64,000 nt of DNA from the NCBI RefSeq assembly GCF_900108345.1, contig NZ_FNVV01000013.1, forward strand, positions 302,142 through 366,141. The letters run 5' to 3'. The notes beneath the pieces are model-generated. The model did not search any database, was not told where the DNA came from, and was given only the letters and a program-made list of their open reading frames with translations. The stretch comes from Bacteroides ndongoniae (GTDB taxonomy: Bacteria; Bacteroidota; Bacteroidia; Bacteroidales; Bacteroidaceae). Positions 10,224 to 17,773 of this stretch are shown here, piece after piece (the stretch's first letter is position 1; the number at the start of each line of letters is the position of its first letter). A program made the translations under genes and the position numbers.

Positions 10224-10715
10224 ATGAAACGAAATTTGTTCTTTACCATGCTTGCAGCTATGCTGCTTGCGGTAGCAGGAGTCTCCGCACAGGAGAAGGC
10301 TGCTTTTAAACCGGCCAATCTGGAAGGAATCTGGCAATTGTGCCATTATGTGTCCGAGTCTGCTGATGTACCTGGAATGCTGAAACCGAGTAATACATTC
10401 AAAGTACTTGGTAAGGATGGGCGGATTGTTAATTTTACGCTTATTCCTGGGTCGGATGCCATTATAACCGGTTATGGAACTTATGAACAGCTGACAGATA
10501 ATTCTTACAAGGAAAGTATTGAAAAGAACATTCACCTGCCTATGTTGGACAATCAGGATAATGTGCTTCAGTTTGAAATGGAATCGGATGAATACATGCA
10601 TTTGAAGTATTTTATATCGAAGGACTTGAATGGAAATGAACTGAATTGCTGGTATCACGAGACGTGGAAACGTGTTGTGATGCCCGATAAGTTTCCAGAA
10701 GATATAGTTCGCTGA
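10224..10715 (+). CDS. Small secreted protein, DUF4488-like
   Basis: A protein of 163 residues from the ATG at 10224, starting [16 protein letters not shown] with a signal peptide cleaved near VSAQ. The mature part ([48 protein letters not shown]) has the look of the lipocalin-like DUF4488 family common in Bacteroides; function unknown. An upstream TTG would extend it, but the signal peptide begins cleanly at this ATG. It has its own promoter and is followed by a terminator, so it is monocistronic. Confidence 0.8.
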   Translation: MKRNLFFTMLAAMLLAVAGVSAQEKAAFKPANLEGIWQLCHYVSESADVPGMLKPSNTFKVLGKDGRIVNFTLIPGSDAIITGYGTYEQLTDNSYKESIEKNIHLPMLDNQDNVLQFEMESDEYMHLKYFISKDLNGNELNCWYHETWKRVVMPDKFPEDIVR

Positions 10716-10761
10716 TAGTTTTCTGTACTTGTCAGCAAGAGTGTTGTTTCTGTTTTTAATT

Positions 10762-10817
10762 CTTTCCCATCCGGGACAAAACGTTGTGCGTGCGTCCCAG
10801 GTGGGAAAGTTTTTTTG
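10762..10817 (+). terminator. Terminator before the rplM promoter
   Basis: CTTTCCCA-C-CGGGAC paired with GTCCCAGGTGGGAAAG, followed by seven T residues. Confidence 0.85.
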
Positions 10818-10878
10818 TATGTATCTGTGACGGGTGAGAAAAAGCCAACTCGGTGATAATCAAAAAAAGGCTAAATCG

Positions 10879-10909
10879 TTTGTCAGTTCGCAGAAAAACC
10901 GTACCTTTG
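10879..10909 (+). promoter_or_regulatory. rplM promoter
   Basis: TTTG at 10879-10882, a 19-base spacer, TACCTTTG at 10902-10909: an exact consensus match. Confidence 0.85.
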
Positions 10910-10914
10910 CAAGC

Positions 10915-11037
10915 CGATTATTATCTAAAAAGGATAAGCGATTAATTCATAGCGAGTTGGACGGCCTTTGTCCGGGGTGTCCGATTAGCGGTGAAGAGAA
11001 AAAATTAGTAGTAACATTATTAAAAAACAAATCAAGA
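10915..11037 (+). promoter_or_regulatory. rplM mRNA leader, possible autoregulatory structure
   Basis: About 120 bases lie between the promoter and the GTG start of rplM. They include GGACGGCC-TTT-GTCCGGGGTGTCC, which can form alternative GC stems. Ribosomal-protein leaders of this kind are known in Bacteroidia; membership in a named family was not tested. Confidence 0.4.
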
Positions 11038-11499
11038 GTGGATACTTTAAGTTACAAGACCATTTCTGCAAACAAAGCTACAGTGACTAAAGAATGGGTC
11101 ATTGTTGACGCTACCGACCAAGTATTGGGTCGTTTGGGCGCAAAAGTTGCGAAACTGTTGAGAGGAAAGTATAAACCTAACTTTACCCCTCATGTAGATT
11201 GTGGCGATAATGTGATCATTATCAATGCCGACAAAGTGAAACTGACCGGTAACAAATGGAATGACAAGATCTATTTGTCATATACAGGTTATCCTGGTGG
11301 TCAGAGAGAAATCACCCCTGCCCGCTTGCAGGCTAAACCGAACGGTGATGACAAGTTGCTGAGAAAAGTAGTAAAGGGTATGCTGCCTAAGAACAAATTG
11401 GGCGCTAAATTGCTGGGTAATATGTATGTATACGCTGGTAGCGAACACAAACATGCTGCTCAGAACCCGAAAATGATTGATATTAACGCACTTAAATAA
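11038..11499 (+). CDS. rplM: 50S ribosomal protein L13
   Basis: Large-subunit protein L13 (uL13), 153 residues. Begins VDTLSYKTISANKATVTKEW when read from a GTG at 11038; Bacteroides orthologs begin MDTLSYKTISANKA, so GTG is the start. A longer upstream reading frame exists but would translate the structured leader. Conserved LGRLGAKVAKLLRGK and YTGYPGG are present. rpsI follows 7 bases downstream, the usual L13-S9 operon. Confidence 0.95.
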   Translation: MDTLSYKTISANKATVTKEWVIVDATDQVLGRLGAKVAKLLRGKYKPNFTPHVDCGDNVIIINADKVKLTGNKWNDKIYLSYTGYPGGQREITPARLQAKPNGDDKLLRKVVKGMLPKNKLGAKLLGNMYVYAGSEHKHAAQNPKMIDINALK

Positions 11500-11506
11500 G
11501 AAGATA

Positions 11507-11893
11507 ATGGAAGTAGTAAATGCATTAGGCAGACGTAAACGTGCTATCGCACGCATTTTCGTAAGCGAAGGTACTGGAAAGATTACTATTAACAAGAGAG
11601 ACCTCGCAGAGTACTTTCCATCAAGCATTCTTCAGTATGTGGTTAAGCAACCGTTGAACAAATTGGGTGTTGCTGAAAAATATGACATCAAAGTGAACCT
11701 TTGCGGTGGTGGTTTCACTGGCCAGTCTCAGGCATTGCGTCTGGCTATTGCCCGCGCTTTGGTGAAAATCAATGCCGATGACAAAGCTGCCCTGCGTGCA
11801 GAAGGCTTCATGACCCGTGACCCGCGTTCTGTTGAACGTAAGAAACCGGGACGTCCGAAAGCACGTCGCAGATTCCAGTTCAGTAAACGTTAA
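11507..11893 (+). CDS. rpsI: 30S ribosomal protein S9
   Basis: Small-subunit protein S9 (uS9), 128 residues from the ATG at 11507. It has the N-terminal ALGRRKRAIARIF and the classic basic C-terminal tail ending RRFQFSKR, which reaches the decoding site. Operon with rplM; an intergenic stretch of 198 bases then separates it from rpsB. Confidence 0.97.
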   Translation: MEVVNALGRRKRAIARIFVSEGTGKITINKRDLAEYFPSSILQYVVKQPLNKLGVAEKYDIKVNLCGGGFTGQSQALRLAIARALVKINADDKAALRAEGFMTRDPRSVERKKPGRPKARRRFQFSKR

Positions 11894-12049
11894 TCAGTTA
11901 CATAAGTTAACAAGTGGACAAGTTAACGAGCCTATAAGTCTATTGTCTTGTAGACTGTCAACTGATAACCTCGTCAACTGGATACGTTTAGCATCTAAAC
12001 TACCGGGACTCTCGCTCGCACTGAACAGGCTACCCGGCGGTTGGTTTAG
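11894..12049 (+). other. rpsI-rpsB intergenic: word repeats and a possible rpsB leader hairpin
   Basis: 11900-11985 is built of GTTAACAAGT / GACAAGTTAACGAG / CGTCAACTGG words. At 11995-12049 a hairpin forms: CTAAAC / GTTTAG outer stem and CCGGG / CCCGG inner stem. It lies 43 bases before the S2 start and could be an S2-binding leader or a processing site. Confidence 0.45.
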
Positions 12050-12091
12050 AAAAACAAAAAAGAAAGTAAACGAATTAAAGATTAAAACAAG

Positions 12092-12928
12092 ATGTCAAGA
12101 ACAAATTTTGATACATTATTGGAAGCCGGTTGCCACTTCGGTCACTTGAAGAGAAAGTGGAACCCTGCAATGGCTCCTTATATTTTCATGGAACGCAATG
12201 GTATTCATATCATTGACCTTAACAAGACTGTTGCTAAAGTAGACGAAGCTGCTGAAGCTTTGAAGCAAATCGCCAAGTCTGGTAAGAAAGTTCTGTTTGT
12301 TGCTACTAAAAAACAAGCTAAGCAGGTGGTTGCCGACAAGGCTGCATCTGTAAACATGCCCTACGTAATCGAGCGTTGGCCGGGTGGTATGTTGACTAAC
12401 TTCCCGACTATCCGTAAGGCTGTGAAGAAGATGGCTACTATCGATAAATTGACTAACGATGGTACTTATGCTAACCTCTCTAAGAGAGAAATCCTGCAGA
12501 TCTCTCGTCAACGCGCCAAATTGGACAAGACATTAGGCTCTATCGCCGATTTGACTCGTCTGCCGTCTGCATTGTTCGTAGTTGACGTTATGAAGGAAAA
12601 CATCGCTGTTCGCGAAGCAAACCGTTTGGGTATTCCCGTATTCGGTATTGTAGATACGAACTCTGATCCTACTAACGTAGACTTCGTAATTCCGGCTAAT
12701 GACGATGCAACCAAGTCTGTAGAAGTTATTCTGGATGCTTGCTGCGCTGCTATGCAGGAAGGTTTGGAAGAGCGTAAGGCAGAGAAGGTTGATATGGAAG
12801 CTGCTGGTGAAGCTCCTGCCAACAAAGGCAAGAAGAAAGCTACTAAAGCTCGCCTTGACAAGTCTGACGAAGATGCCATCAACGCATCTAAGGCTGCTGC
12901 CTTCATGAAAGAAGACGAAGAGGCTTAA
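12092..12928 (+). CDS. rpsB: 30S ribosomal protein S2
   Basis: Small-subunit protein S2 (uS2), 278 residues. N-terminal LLEAGCHFGHLKRKWNP and the VVDVMKENIAVREANRLGIPVFGIVDTNSDP core are diagnostic. A lysine/alanine-rich C-terminal tail (about 240-278) extends beyond the conserved domain. tsf lies 131 bases downstream after a repeat-type intergenic region. Confidence 0.97.
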   Translation: MSRTNFDTLLEAGCHFGHLKRKWNPAMAPYIFMERNGIHIIDLNKTVAKVDEAAEALKQIAKSGKKVLFVATKKQAKQVVADKAASVNMPYVIERWPGGMLTNFPTIRKAVKKMATIDKLTNDGTYANLSKREILQISRQRAKLDKTLGSIADLTRLPSALFVVDVMKENIAVREANRLGIPVFGIVDTNSDPTNVDFVIPANDDATKSVEVILDACCAAMQEGLEERKAEKVDMEAAGEAPANKGKKKATKARLDKSDEDAINASKAAAFMKEDEEA

Positions 12929-12934
12929 ATTATA

Positions 12935-13015
12935 TACTTGAGAGTTGAGAATTGAAAGTTGAGAGTTACTTTAAACGGCAATTCTCAATTCTCTGTTCTC
13001 AGCTCTCAATTGCTT
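12935..13015. repeat. Inverted word repeat between rpsB and tsf
   Basis: Left arm GAGAGTTGAGAATTGAAAG words; right arm CAATTCTCAATTCTC and CTCAGCTCTCAATTG. The arms pair imperfectly around TTTAAACGG. Confidence 0.65.
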
Positions 13016-13059
13016 TATAACACAGAGTATTATTAACTTTTAAATAGATAGAAGAAATT

Positions 13060-14052
13060 ATGGCTGTAACAATGGCTGATATAACCAAGCTCCGTAAAAT
13101 GACCGGTGCTGGTATGATGGACTGCAAGAATGCCTTGAATGACGCTGAAGGCGATTTCGACAAGGCTATGAAGATTATTCGCGAAAAGGGTCAAGCTGTA
13201 GCTGCTAAACGTTCCGATCGTGAAGCTTCAGAAGGTTGCGTTTTGGCTAAGACTACTGGCGACTTTGCTGTAGTTATCGCTTTGAAATGCGAGACTGACT
13301 TCGTGGCACAGAATGCTGACTTCGTTAAACTGACTCAGGATATTCTGGATCTTGCTGTTGCCAACAAGTGCAAGACTTTGGACGAAGTAAAAGCTCTGCA
13401 ACTGGGTGACGTAACTGTAGCTCAAGCTGTAACAGACCGCAGTGGTATCACAGGCGAGAAGATGGAACTTGACGGTTACATGACAGTAGAAGGTGCTGAT
13501 ACTGTTGTTTACAACCACATGAATAAGAACGGTCTTTGCACTATCGTTGCTTTCAATAAGAAAGTAGACGAACAACTGGGTAAGCAGGTTGCCATGCAGA
13601 TTGCAGCTATGAACCCGATTGCGATCGACGAAGACGGCGTATCTGAAGAAATCAAGCAGAAAGAAATCGAAGTGGCTATTGAGAAGACAAAGGCTGAGCA
13701 AGTACAGAAGGCTGTTGAAGCAGCTCTGAAGAAAGCCGGTATCAATCCTGCTCACGTAGATAGCGAAGATCACATGGAAAGCAACATGTCTAAGGGCTGG
13801 ATTACAGCAGAAGATGTTGCTAAGGCAAAGGAAATCATCGCTACTGTATCTGCTGAGAAGGCTGCTAACCTGCCCGAGCAGATGATTCAGAACATCGCTA
13901 AAGGTCGTCTGGGCAAGTTCCTGAAGGAAGTTTGTCTGTTGAACCAGGAGGATGTAATGGATCCTAAGAAGACAGTAAGAGAAGTGTTGAAAGAAGCTGA
14001 TCCTGAACTGAAGGTTATCGACTTCAAGCGTTTCACTTTGCGTGCTGAATAA
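13060..14052 (+). CDS. tsf: Elongation factor Ts
   Basis: Nucleotide exchange factor for EF-Tu. 330 residues, longer than the E. coli protein (283), as usual in Bacteroidetes. It has the UBA-like N-terminal domain (about 5-45, ITKLRKMTGAGMMDCKNAL) and the signature KCETDFVAQN at about residue 75. It shares the rpsB-tsf order seen widely in bacteria and ends at a strong terminator shared with the convergent SUI1-like gene. Confidence 0.97.
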   Translation: MAVTMADITKLRKMTGAGMMDCKNALNDAEGDFDKAMKIIREKGQAVAAKRSDREASEGCVLAKTTGDFAVVIALKCETDFVAQNADFVKLTQDILDLAVANKCKTLDEVKALQLGDVTVAQAVTDRSGITGEKMELDGYMTVEGADTVVYNHMNKNGLCTIVAFNKKVDEQLGKQVAMQIAAMNPIAIDEDGVSEEIKQKEIEVAIEKTKAEQVQKAVEAALKKAGINPAHVDSEDHMESNMSKGWITAEDVAKAKEIIATVSAEKAANLPEQMIQNIAKGRLGKFLKEVCLLNQEDVMDPKKTVREVLKEADPELKVIDFKRFTLRAE

Positions 14053-14078
14053 TTATTTCCTTTAATATATTTATGAAG

Positions 14079-14117
14079 GCGGCAACTACGGTTTATTCTG
14101 TAGTTGCCGCTCTTTTT
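14079..14117. terminator. Terminator between convergent tsf and the SUI1-like gene
   Basis: Perfect 11-bp stem GCGGCAACTAC / GTAGTTGCCGC, loop GGTTTATTCT, then CTCTTTTTT on the plus strand. The minus-strand gene stops within the T run, so both genes may use it. Confidence 0.85.
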
Positions 14118-14464
14118 TATCCTACTGGCTTTGTCTGGGTATATCCTTCCTTTTTCAGCAGTTCGATGATCTTCTGTTTGAAATCACCTTGTACTATGAT
14201 TTCGCCGTCTTTGGCACTACCTCCTACACCGCATTTGCTTTTCAGCATCCGTCCCAGTTCTTTTAGGTCGTCTTCTGTACCGGTAAATCCAGTTATCAGG
14301 GTCACCACTTTTCCTCCCCGGTTCTTGCGGTCCAGTTGCACGCGCAGGCGTTGTTGTGCGGGTGGCAAGGTAGGTGCTTCGATGTTTTCTTCCATTTCGT
14401 ATTGGAAGTCGGGGTTGGTGGAGTATACTACATTGAGTCGTTCTTTCCAGTCATTCTTTTTCAT
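14117..14464 (-). CDS. SUI1/YciH-family translation factor
   Basis: Predicted eIF1/SUI1-fold protein of 115 residues; the E. coli YciH family can affect initiation fidelity, and the role here is inferred from the family. The SUI1 domain is residues about 35-110 (RLRVQLDRKNRGGKVVTLITG, LKSKCGVGGSAKDGEIIVQGD), with the conserved RGGK and GGS-KDG motifs. A minus-strand promoter (TATTTTTG, 14524-14517; ATTG at 14548-14545) lies upstream, divergent from rex. Confidence 0.88.
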   Translation of the reverse strand: MKKNDWKERLNVVYSTNPDFQYEMEENIEAPTLPPAQQRLRVQLDRKNRGGKVVTLITGFTGTEDDLKELGRMLKSKCGVGGSAKDGEIIVQGDFKQKIIELLKKEGYTQTKPVG

Positions 14465-14608
14465 AATATGCTTGATATATAGGATATGTATATGTCTGTT
14501 CCTTGATTTCGACAGGCAAAAATAATGTTTTGCATGGAGTCTTGCAATGCAGTCAAAAGTTTTGTAGAAATTATGTTAACTATCGCCAAGCGTTTACAGA
14601 AAAAAGAC

Positions 14609-14616
14609 TACTTTTG
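14609..14616 (+). promoter_or_regulatory. Probable -7 element of rex
   Basis: TACTTTTG fits TAnnTTTG and lies 28 bases before the chosen rex ATG. No good -33 TTTG seen. Confidence 0.45.
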
Positions 14617-14644
14617 TCTATTGTAACCTAAATAATTGAAGAGA

Positions 14645-15304
14645 ATGACCACGAACCGGGCAATTCAACATAAGAATAGCATGAAAGTGCCGGAGCCAAC
14701 CTTGCGCCGTCTCCCGTGGTATCTTTCTAATGTCAAGCTGTTGAAAAAGAAAGGAGAACGTTTTGTTTCTTCTACGCAAATATCCAAAGAAATCAATATC
14801 GATGCATCTCAGATAGCCAAGGACTTGTCGTATGTCAATATCTCTGGCCGCACACGGGTAGGCTACGATATTGATACTTTGATTGCTGTATTAGAAGATT
14901 TTCTGGGTTTTACCAATTTGCATAAGGCTTTTCTGTTTGGTGTAGGCAGCTTGGGTGGAGCCTTGCTGCACGATTCCGGTTTGAACCATTTCGGATTGGA
15001 GATTGTGGCGGCATTCGATGTGAATCCTGATCTGGTAGGAACACAGCTGAACGGTATCCCTATTTATCATACCGATGAGTTTGAACAGAAGATGTCGGAG
15101 TACGATGTCAATATCGGTGTGCTGACTGTTCCCATTGAGATAGCTCAACAGATTACCGACAAAATGGTGGAGGGAGGCATCAAGGCTGTGTGGAACTTTA
15201 CTCCGTTCCGTATCCGGGTGCCCGAGCATATTGTGGTGCAGAATACTTCACTGTACGCCCATCTGGCGGTAATGTTTAACCGATTGAATTTTGAACATAT
15301 TTAG
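14645..15304 (+). CDS. rex: Redox-sensing transcriptional repressor Rex
   Basis: Rex binds NADH/NAD+ through a Rossmann fold and represses fermentation and respiration genes when NAD+ is high. 219 residues: N-terminal winged helix (about 15-85, PEPTLRRLPWYL, SSTQISKEINIDASQIAKDLSY) and a Rossmann domain with FGVGSLGGAL at about 98-107. A TTG three codons upstream is possible; the ATG is preferred. It is followed 3 bases later by the FAH gene, so they are probably co-transcribed. Confidence 0.93.
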   Translation: MTTNRAIQHKNSMKVPEPTLRRLPWYLSNVKLLKKKGERFVSSTQISKEINIDASQIAKDLSYVNISGRTRVGYDIDTLIAVLEDFLGFTNLHKAFLFGVGSLGGALLHDSGLNHFGLEIVAAFDVNPDLVGTQLNGIPIYHTDEFEQKMSEYDVNIGVLTVPIEIAQQITDKMVEGGIKAVWNFTPFRIRVPEHIVVQNTSLYAHLAVMFNRLNFEHI

Positions 15305-15306
15305 TC

Positions 15307-15924
15307 ATGAAGATTTTGGCTGTGGGCATGAATTATGCCCGTCATAACGAGGAATTGGGACATACGGCTGTGAATAATGAGCCGGTTATCTTCCTGAAAC
15401 CTGATTCGGCGATACTGAAGGACGGCAAGCCTTTCTTTTTGCCTGACTTTTCGAACGAGGTGCATTATGAAACGGAAGTTGTAGTACGTATCTGCCGATT
15501 GGGCAAGCATATTGCTCCACGTTTTGCCCGTCGTTATTACGACGCAGTGACGGTCGGTATCGATTTTACGGCCCGCGACCTTCAGCGTAAGTTCCGTGAG
15601 GCGGGCAATCCTTGGGAACTGTGTAAGGGATTTGATAATTCGGCTGCAATAGGCGACTTTATCTCCTTGGAGCAGGCAGGTGGGGATGTGCAGAATCTGG
15701 ACTTTCATCTTGATATAGATGGCAAGGAGGTACAGCGTGGAAATACGGCCGATATGTTATTCCGCGTGGACGATATTATTGCTTATGTCAGTCGTTTCAT
15801 GACGCTTAAAATTGGTGATCTGCTCTTTACGGGTACGCCTGCGGGAGTGGGACCGGTAAGCATCGGACAACATTTGCAAGGATATCTGGGCGAAGAAAAA
15901 CTGCTTGATTTCTACATCCGATAA
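15307..15924 (+). CDS. FAH-family hydrolase/isomerase
   Basis: Fumarylacetoacetate hydrolase-fold enzyme, 205 residues. Metal ligands typical of the family are visible: E in YETEVVVRI, and the D-rich VGIDFTARDLQ segment; the C-terminal LLFTGTPAGVGPVSIGQ loop is a family hallmark. Members act as oxaloacetate decarboxylases, acylpyruvases or 2-oxo-hept-3-ene-dioate isomerases; the substrate here cannot be told. It starts 3 bases after rex and precedes ispF. Confidence 0.88.
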   Translation: MKILAVGMNYARHNEELGHTAVNNEPVIFLKPDSAILKDGKPFFLPDFSNEVHYETEVVVRICRLGKHIAPRFARRYYDAVTVGIDFTARDLQRKFREAGNPWELCKGFDNSAAIGDFISLEQAGGDVQNLDFHLDIDGKEVQRGNTADMLFRVDDIIAYVSRFMTLKIGDLLFTGTPAGVGPVSIGQHLQGYLGEEKLLDFYIR

Positions 15925-15979
15925 CTGTGAAAGTGGCAGGAAGAACAGTTGTAGTTTATATTGTTTTATAAGAAAGCTT

Positions 15980-16459
15980 ATGAAGATACGTGTAGGTTTT
16001 GGTTTCGATGTCCATCGGCTGGTCGAGGGACGCGAGCTTTGGCTGGGAGGCATCCGGCTGGAACATGAGAAAGGGCTGCTGGGACATAGCGATGCCGATG
16101 TGCTGATTCATGCCATTTGTGATGCCTTGTTGGGGGCGGCCAATATGCGTGATATCGGTTATCATTTCCCTGATACAGCAGGCGAGTTTGCGGGTATCGA
16201 CAGCAAAATCCTTTTGAAGAAAACCGTTGAACTGATTGCTACCAAAGGCTATACTGTCGGTAACATTGATGCTACGGTTTGCGCCGAACGGCCTAAGTTA
16301 AAGGCACATATTCCCGAGATGCAGCGTACGCTTGCATCGGTGATGGGGGTAGATGAAGATGATGTATCTATCAAGGCTACAACCACAGAAAAACTTGGTT
16401 TCACCGGGCGTGAAGAAGGCATCTCGGCTTATGCTACGGTGCTGATTGAGAAAGTGTGA
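15980..16459 (+). CDS. ispF: 2-C-methyl-D-erythritol 2,4-cyclodiphosphate synthase
   Basis: MEP isoprenoid pathway enzyme that forms MEcPP from CDP-ME 2-phosphate; homotrimer with zinc. 159 residues from the ATG at 15980. Zinc ligands in GFDVHR (D-x-H) and the later H of GHSDADVLIHA are present, plus the CMP-binding segment ATTTEKLGFTGREEGI. An upstream in-frame extension lacks family similarity and is left out. The gene converges on the next with a 16-base gap and no obvious terminator. Confidence 0.96.
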   Translation: MKIRVGFGFDVHRLVEGRELWLGGIRLEHEKGLLGHSDADVLIHAICDALLGAANMRDIGYHFPDTAGEFAGIDSKILLKKTVELIATKGYTVGNIDATVCAERPKLKAHIPEMQRTLASVMGVDEDDVSIKATTTEKLGFTGREEGISAYATVLIEKV

Positions 16460-16475
16460 AAGCATCTGCAAGCTT

Positions 16476-17324
16476 CTATCGCAGCTTTACATAATTGAGC
16501 CTCGTACATTTTATGTTCCCTATCAGGTAAGTACGGGCTATCCGTGCCGAGGCGATTTCTACTGTTTCGCCCGGCTGATAGGCGTGTTCCAGGGCAGGGA
16601 GCAGACACGACTGTGTACTGGCTGTCCGTGCATTGATACGCAGGGTAACGAGGTTGCCGGCAGCATCTTTCAGCTTTAGCATTTGTCTGACGTAGAAGTG
16701 TGGAATGCCCTTTATGACTTGCGTCTTGTAGGGATTGTCTTCGATGTGTACACTCTGGACAGTCAGTTTCAGATTTTCTACTTTGTCCCCTTCTTTTCCT
16801 AGAAAACTGCTTCTGCTTTGTTGCTGGCTTTTTCGCCGTTGCACATCGAGGTGGACCGAATGATATATGCGGGCTATCTGTACAAAGCGTTCCTGCTTGG
16901 GGATGCGTGGTTCGAACTTGAAAGCAATCCACGACAGGTAAGCCGGGTCGATGCGTAGTACCTCGTGCAGAAAGTGTCCCCGATATTTTCCGAAAAAGAC
17001 AAGGTCGTCGCCTTTGCTTTGCATCCTTTTGGCATTGTATTCTACAACGTAGAGCGGTCGCTGGGAATAGAAACAGAGCGTACTGGCTATACGCAGCGAA
17101 TCGTGCACATCTTCGGAGAGGTCGCAGATGTAGAAGATGGATTGATGCTCGGGAAGTGGCGAATAAATCCACAGTGAGTATGCAGGGTGTTCGTAACGGG
17201 GCAATGCCACAAGATAGGCTCCTACTTCTTTGTAAGAAGTTCTTCCGCTGTTGTAAACGCTTAGTTTCTGATACAGCAGGTCTTGTTCGGTCCGGGGAAT
17301 GCCCGGAATGTTCGGGTTAGCCAT
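16476..17324 (-). CDS. Uncharacterised protein with exonuclease-X-C-terminal-like motif
   Basis: 282 residues, soluble, no signal peptide. Not recognised as a whole. The segment LVFFGKYRGHFLHEV...DPAYLSWIAF (about 106-133) resembles the short GKYKG-x-P-x-YL-x-W motif found in DUF3820 and in the C-terminal part of ExoX-like proteins, which may bind nucleic acid. The rest (three beta-rich stretches around YSLWIYSPLPEHQSIFYIC and IPHFYVRQMLKLKD) gives no clear fold. A minus-strand promoter is visible just upstream. Confidence 0.7.
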   Translation of the reverse strand: MANPNIPGIPRTEQDLLYQKLSVYNSGRTSYKEVGAYLVALPRYEHPAYSLWIYSPLPEHQSIFYICDLSEDVHDSLRIASTLCFYSQRPLYVVEYNAKRMQSKGDDLVFFGKYRGHFLHEVLRIDPAYLSWIAFKFEPRIPKQERFVQIARIYHSVHLDVQRRKSQQQSRSSFLGKEGDKVENLKLTVQSVHIEDNPYKTQVIKGIPHFYVRQMLKLKDAAGNLVTLRINARTASTQSCLLPALEHAYQPGETVEIASARIARTYLIGNIKCTRLNYVKLR

Positions 17325-17343
17325 AACCGTTGCTTCGTTTCCT

Positions 17344-17375
17344 CAAATATACGGATTTTTCGGCTATTATGCAAT
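17344..17375 (-). promoter_or_regulatory. Promoter of the minus-strand uncharacterised gene
   Basis: Minus strand TATATTTG at 17351-17344 and ATTG at 17375-17372, with a 20-base spacer. The -7 box is only 19 bases from the ATG, so the leader is very short. Confidence 0.6.
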
Positions 17376-17395
17376 ACCTTTTGGAAAATACCCTT

Positions 17396-17403
17396 TATCT
17401 TTG
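17396..17403 (+). promoter_or_regulatory. Probable -7 element for the gene at 17470
   Basis: TATCTTTG fits the consensus, 66 bases before the ATG at 17470. The -33 element is unclear. Confidence 0.45.
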
Positions 17404-17469
17404 TATTCCCCTTGCCAAAGGGTTAAATTGGTGAAAGTTGCAATACTGAAAATAGAAAAGAATTCTGCA

Positions 17470-17754
17470 ATGAAAGATCAAGTACGTTTACTAAGAGACT
17501 GCATACATCACGACATCCCCGCAGTGGTTTTCCAAGGGGATGACAGTTGCGCTCCCGAGATTCTGGAGGCAGCCAAAGAGATATACCGCCGTCATGGCTG
17601 TTCGGAAGAATTCCTGTACGACTGGCAACTGCTTATCGACGAAGTGAAAGCTTACCAGCAGGAGAGTCCGCAGACGGTAAAGCTGCCCAAACTGTCGCCT
17701 ACGGAGGCGGAACTGGTGCGGGAGGAGATGCGGAAAAGGAAGAATATCTGGTAA
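17470..17754 (+). CDS. Small uncharacterised protein
   Basis: 94 residues from the ATG at 17470 (MKDQVRLLRDCIHHDIPAVV). Helical, with no signal peptide or membrane segment; acidic and basic clusters alternate and the end is lysine/arginine rich. The upstream in-frame extension would cross the probable promoter and is rejected. It is the last gene before the accessory PUL and converges on the ROK gene 19 bases away. Function unknown. Confidence 0.7.
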   Translation: MKDQVRLLRDCIHHDIPAVVFQGDDSCAPEILEAAKEIYRRHGCSEEFLYDWQLLIDEVKAYQQESPQTVKLPKLSPTEAELVREEMRKRKNIW

Positions 17755-17773
17755 GTTCTTTTTAGGATAGATA

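Noticed and set aside
10834..11037. N-terminal extension of rplM
   Set aside because: It reads through the promoter-leader region; L13 proteins start at the GTG at 11038.
16429..17172. 247-codon minus-strand frame overlapping the uncharacterised gene
   Set aside because: Shadow frame; basic, low-complexity translation with no start context, while the 282-codon frame has a promoter.
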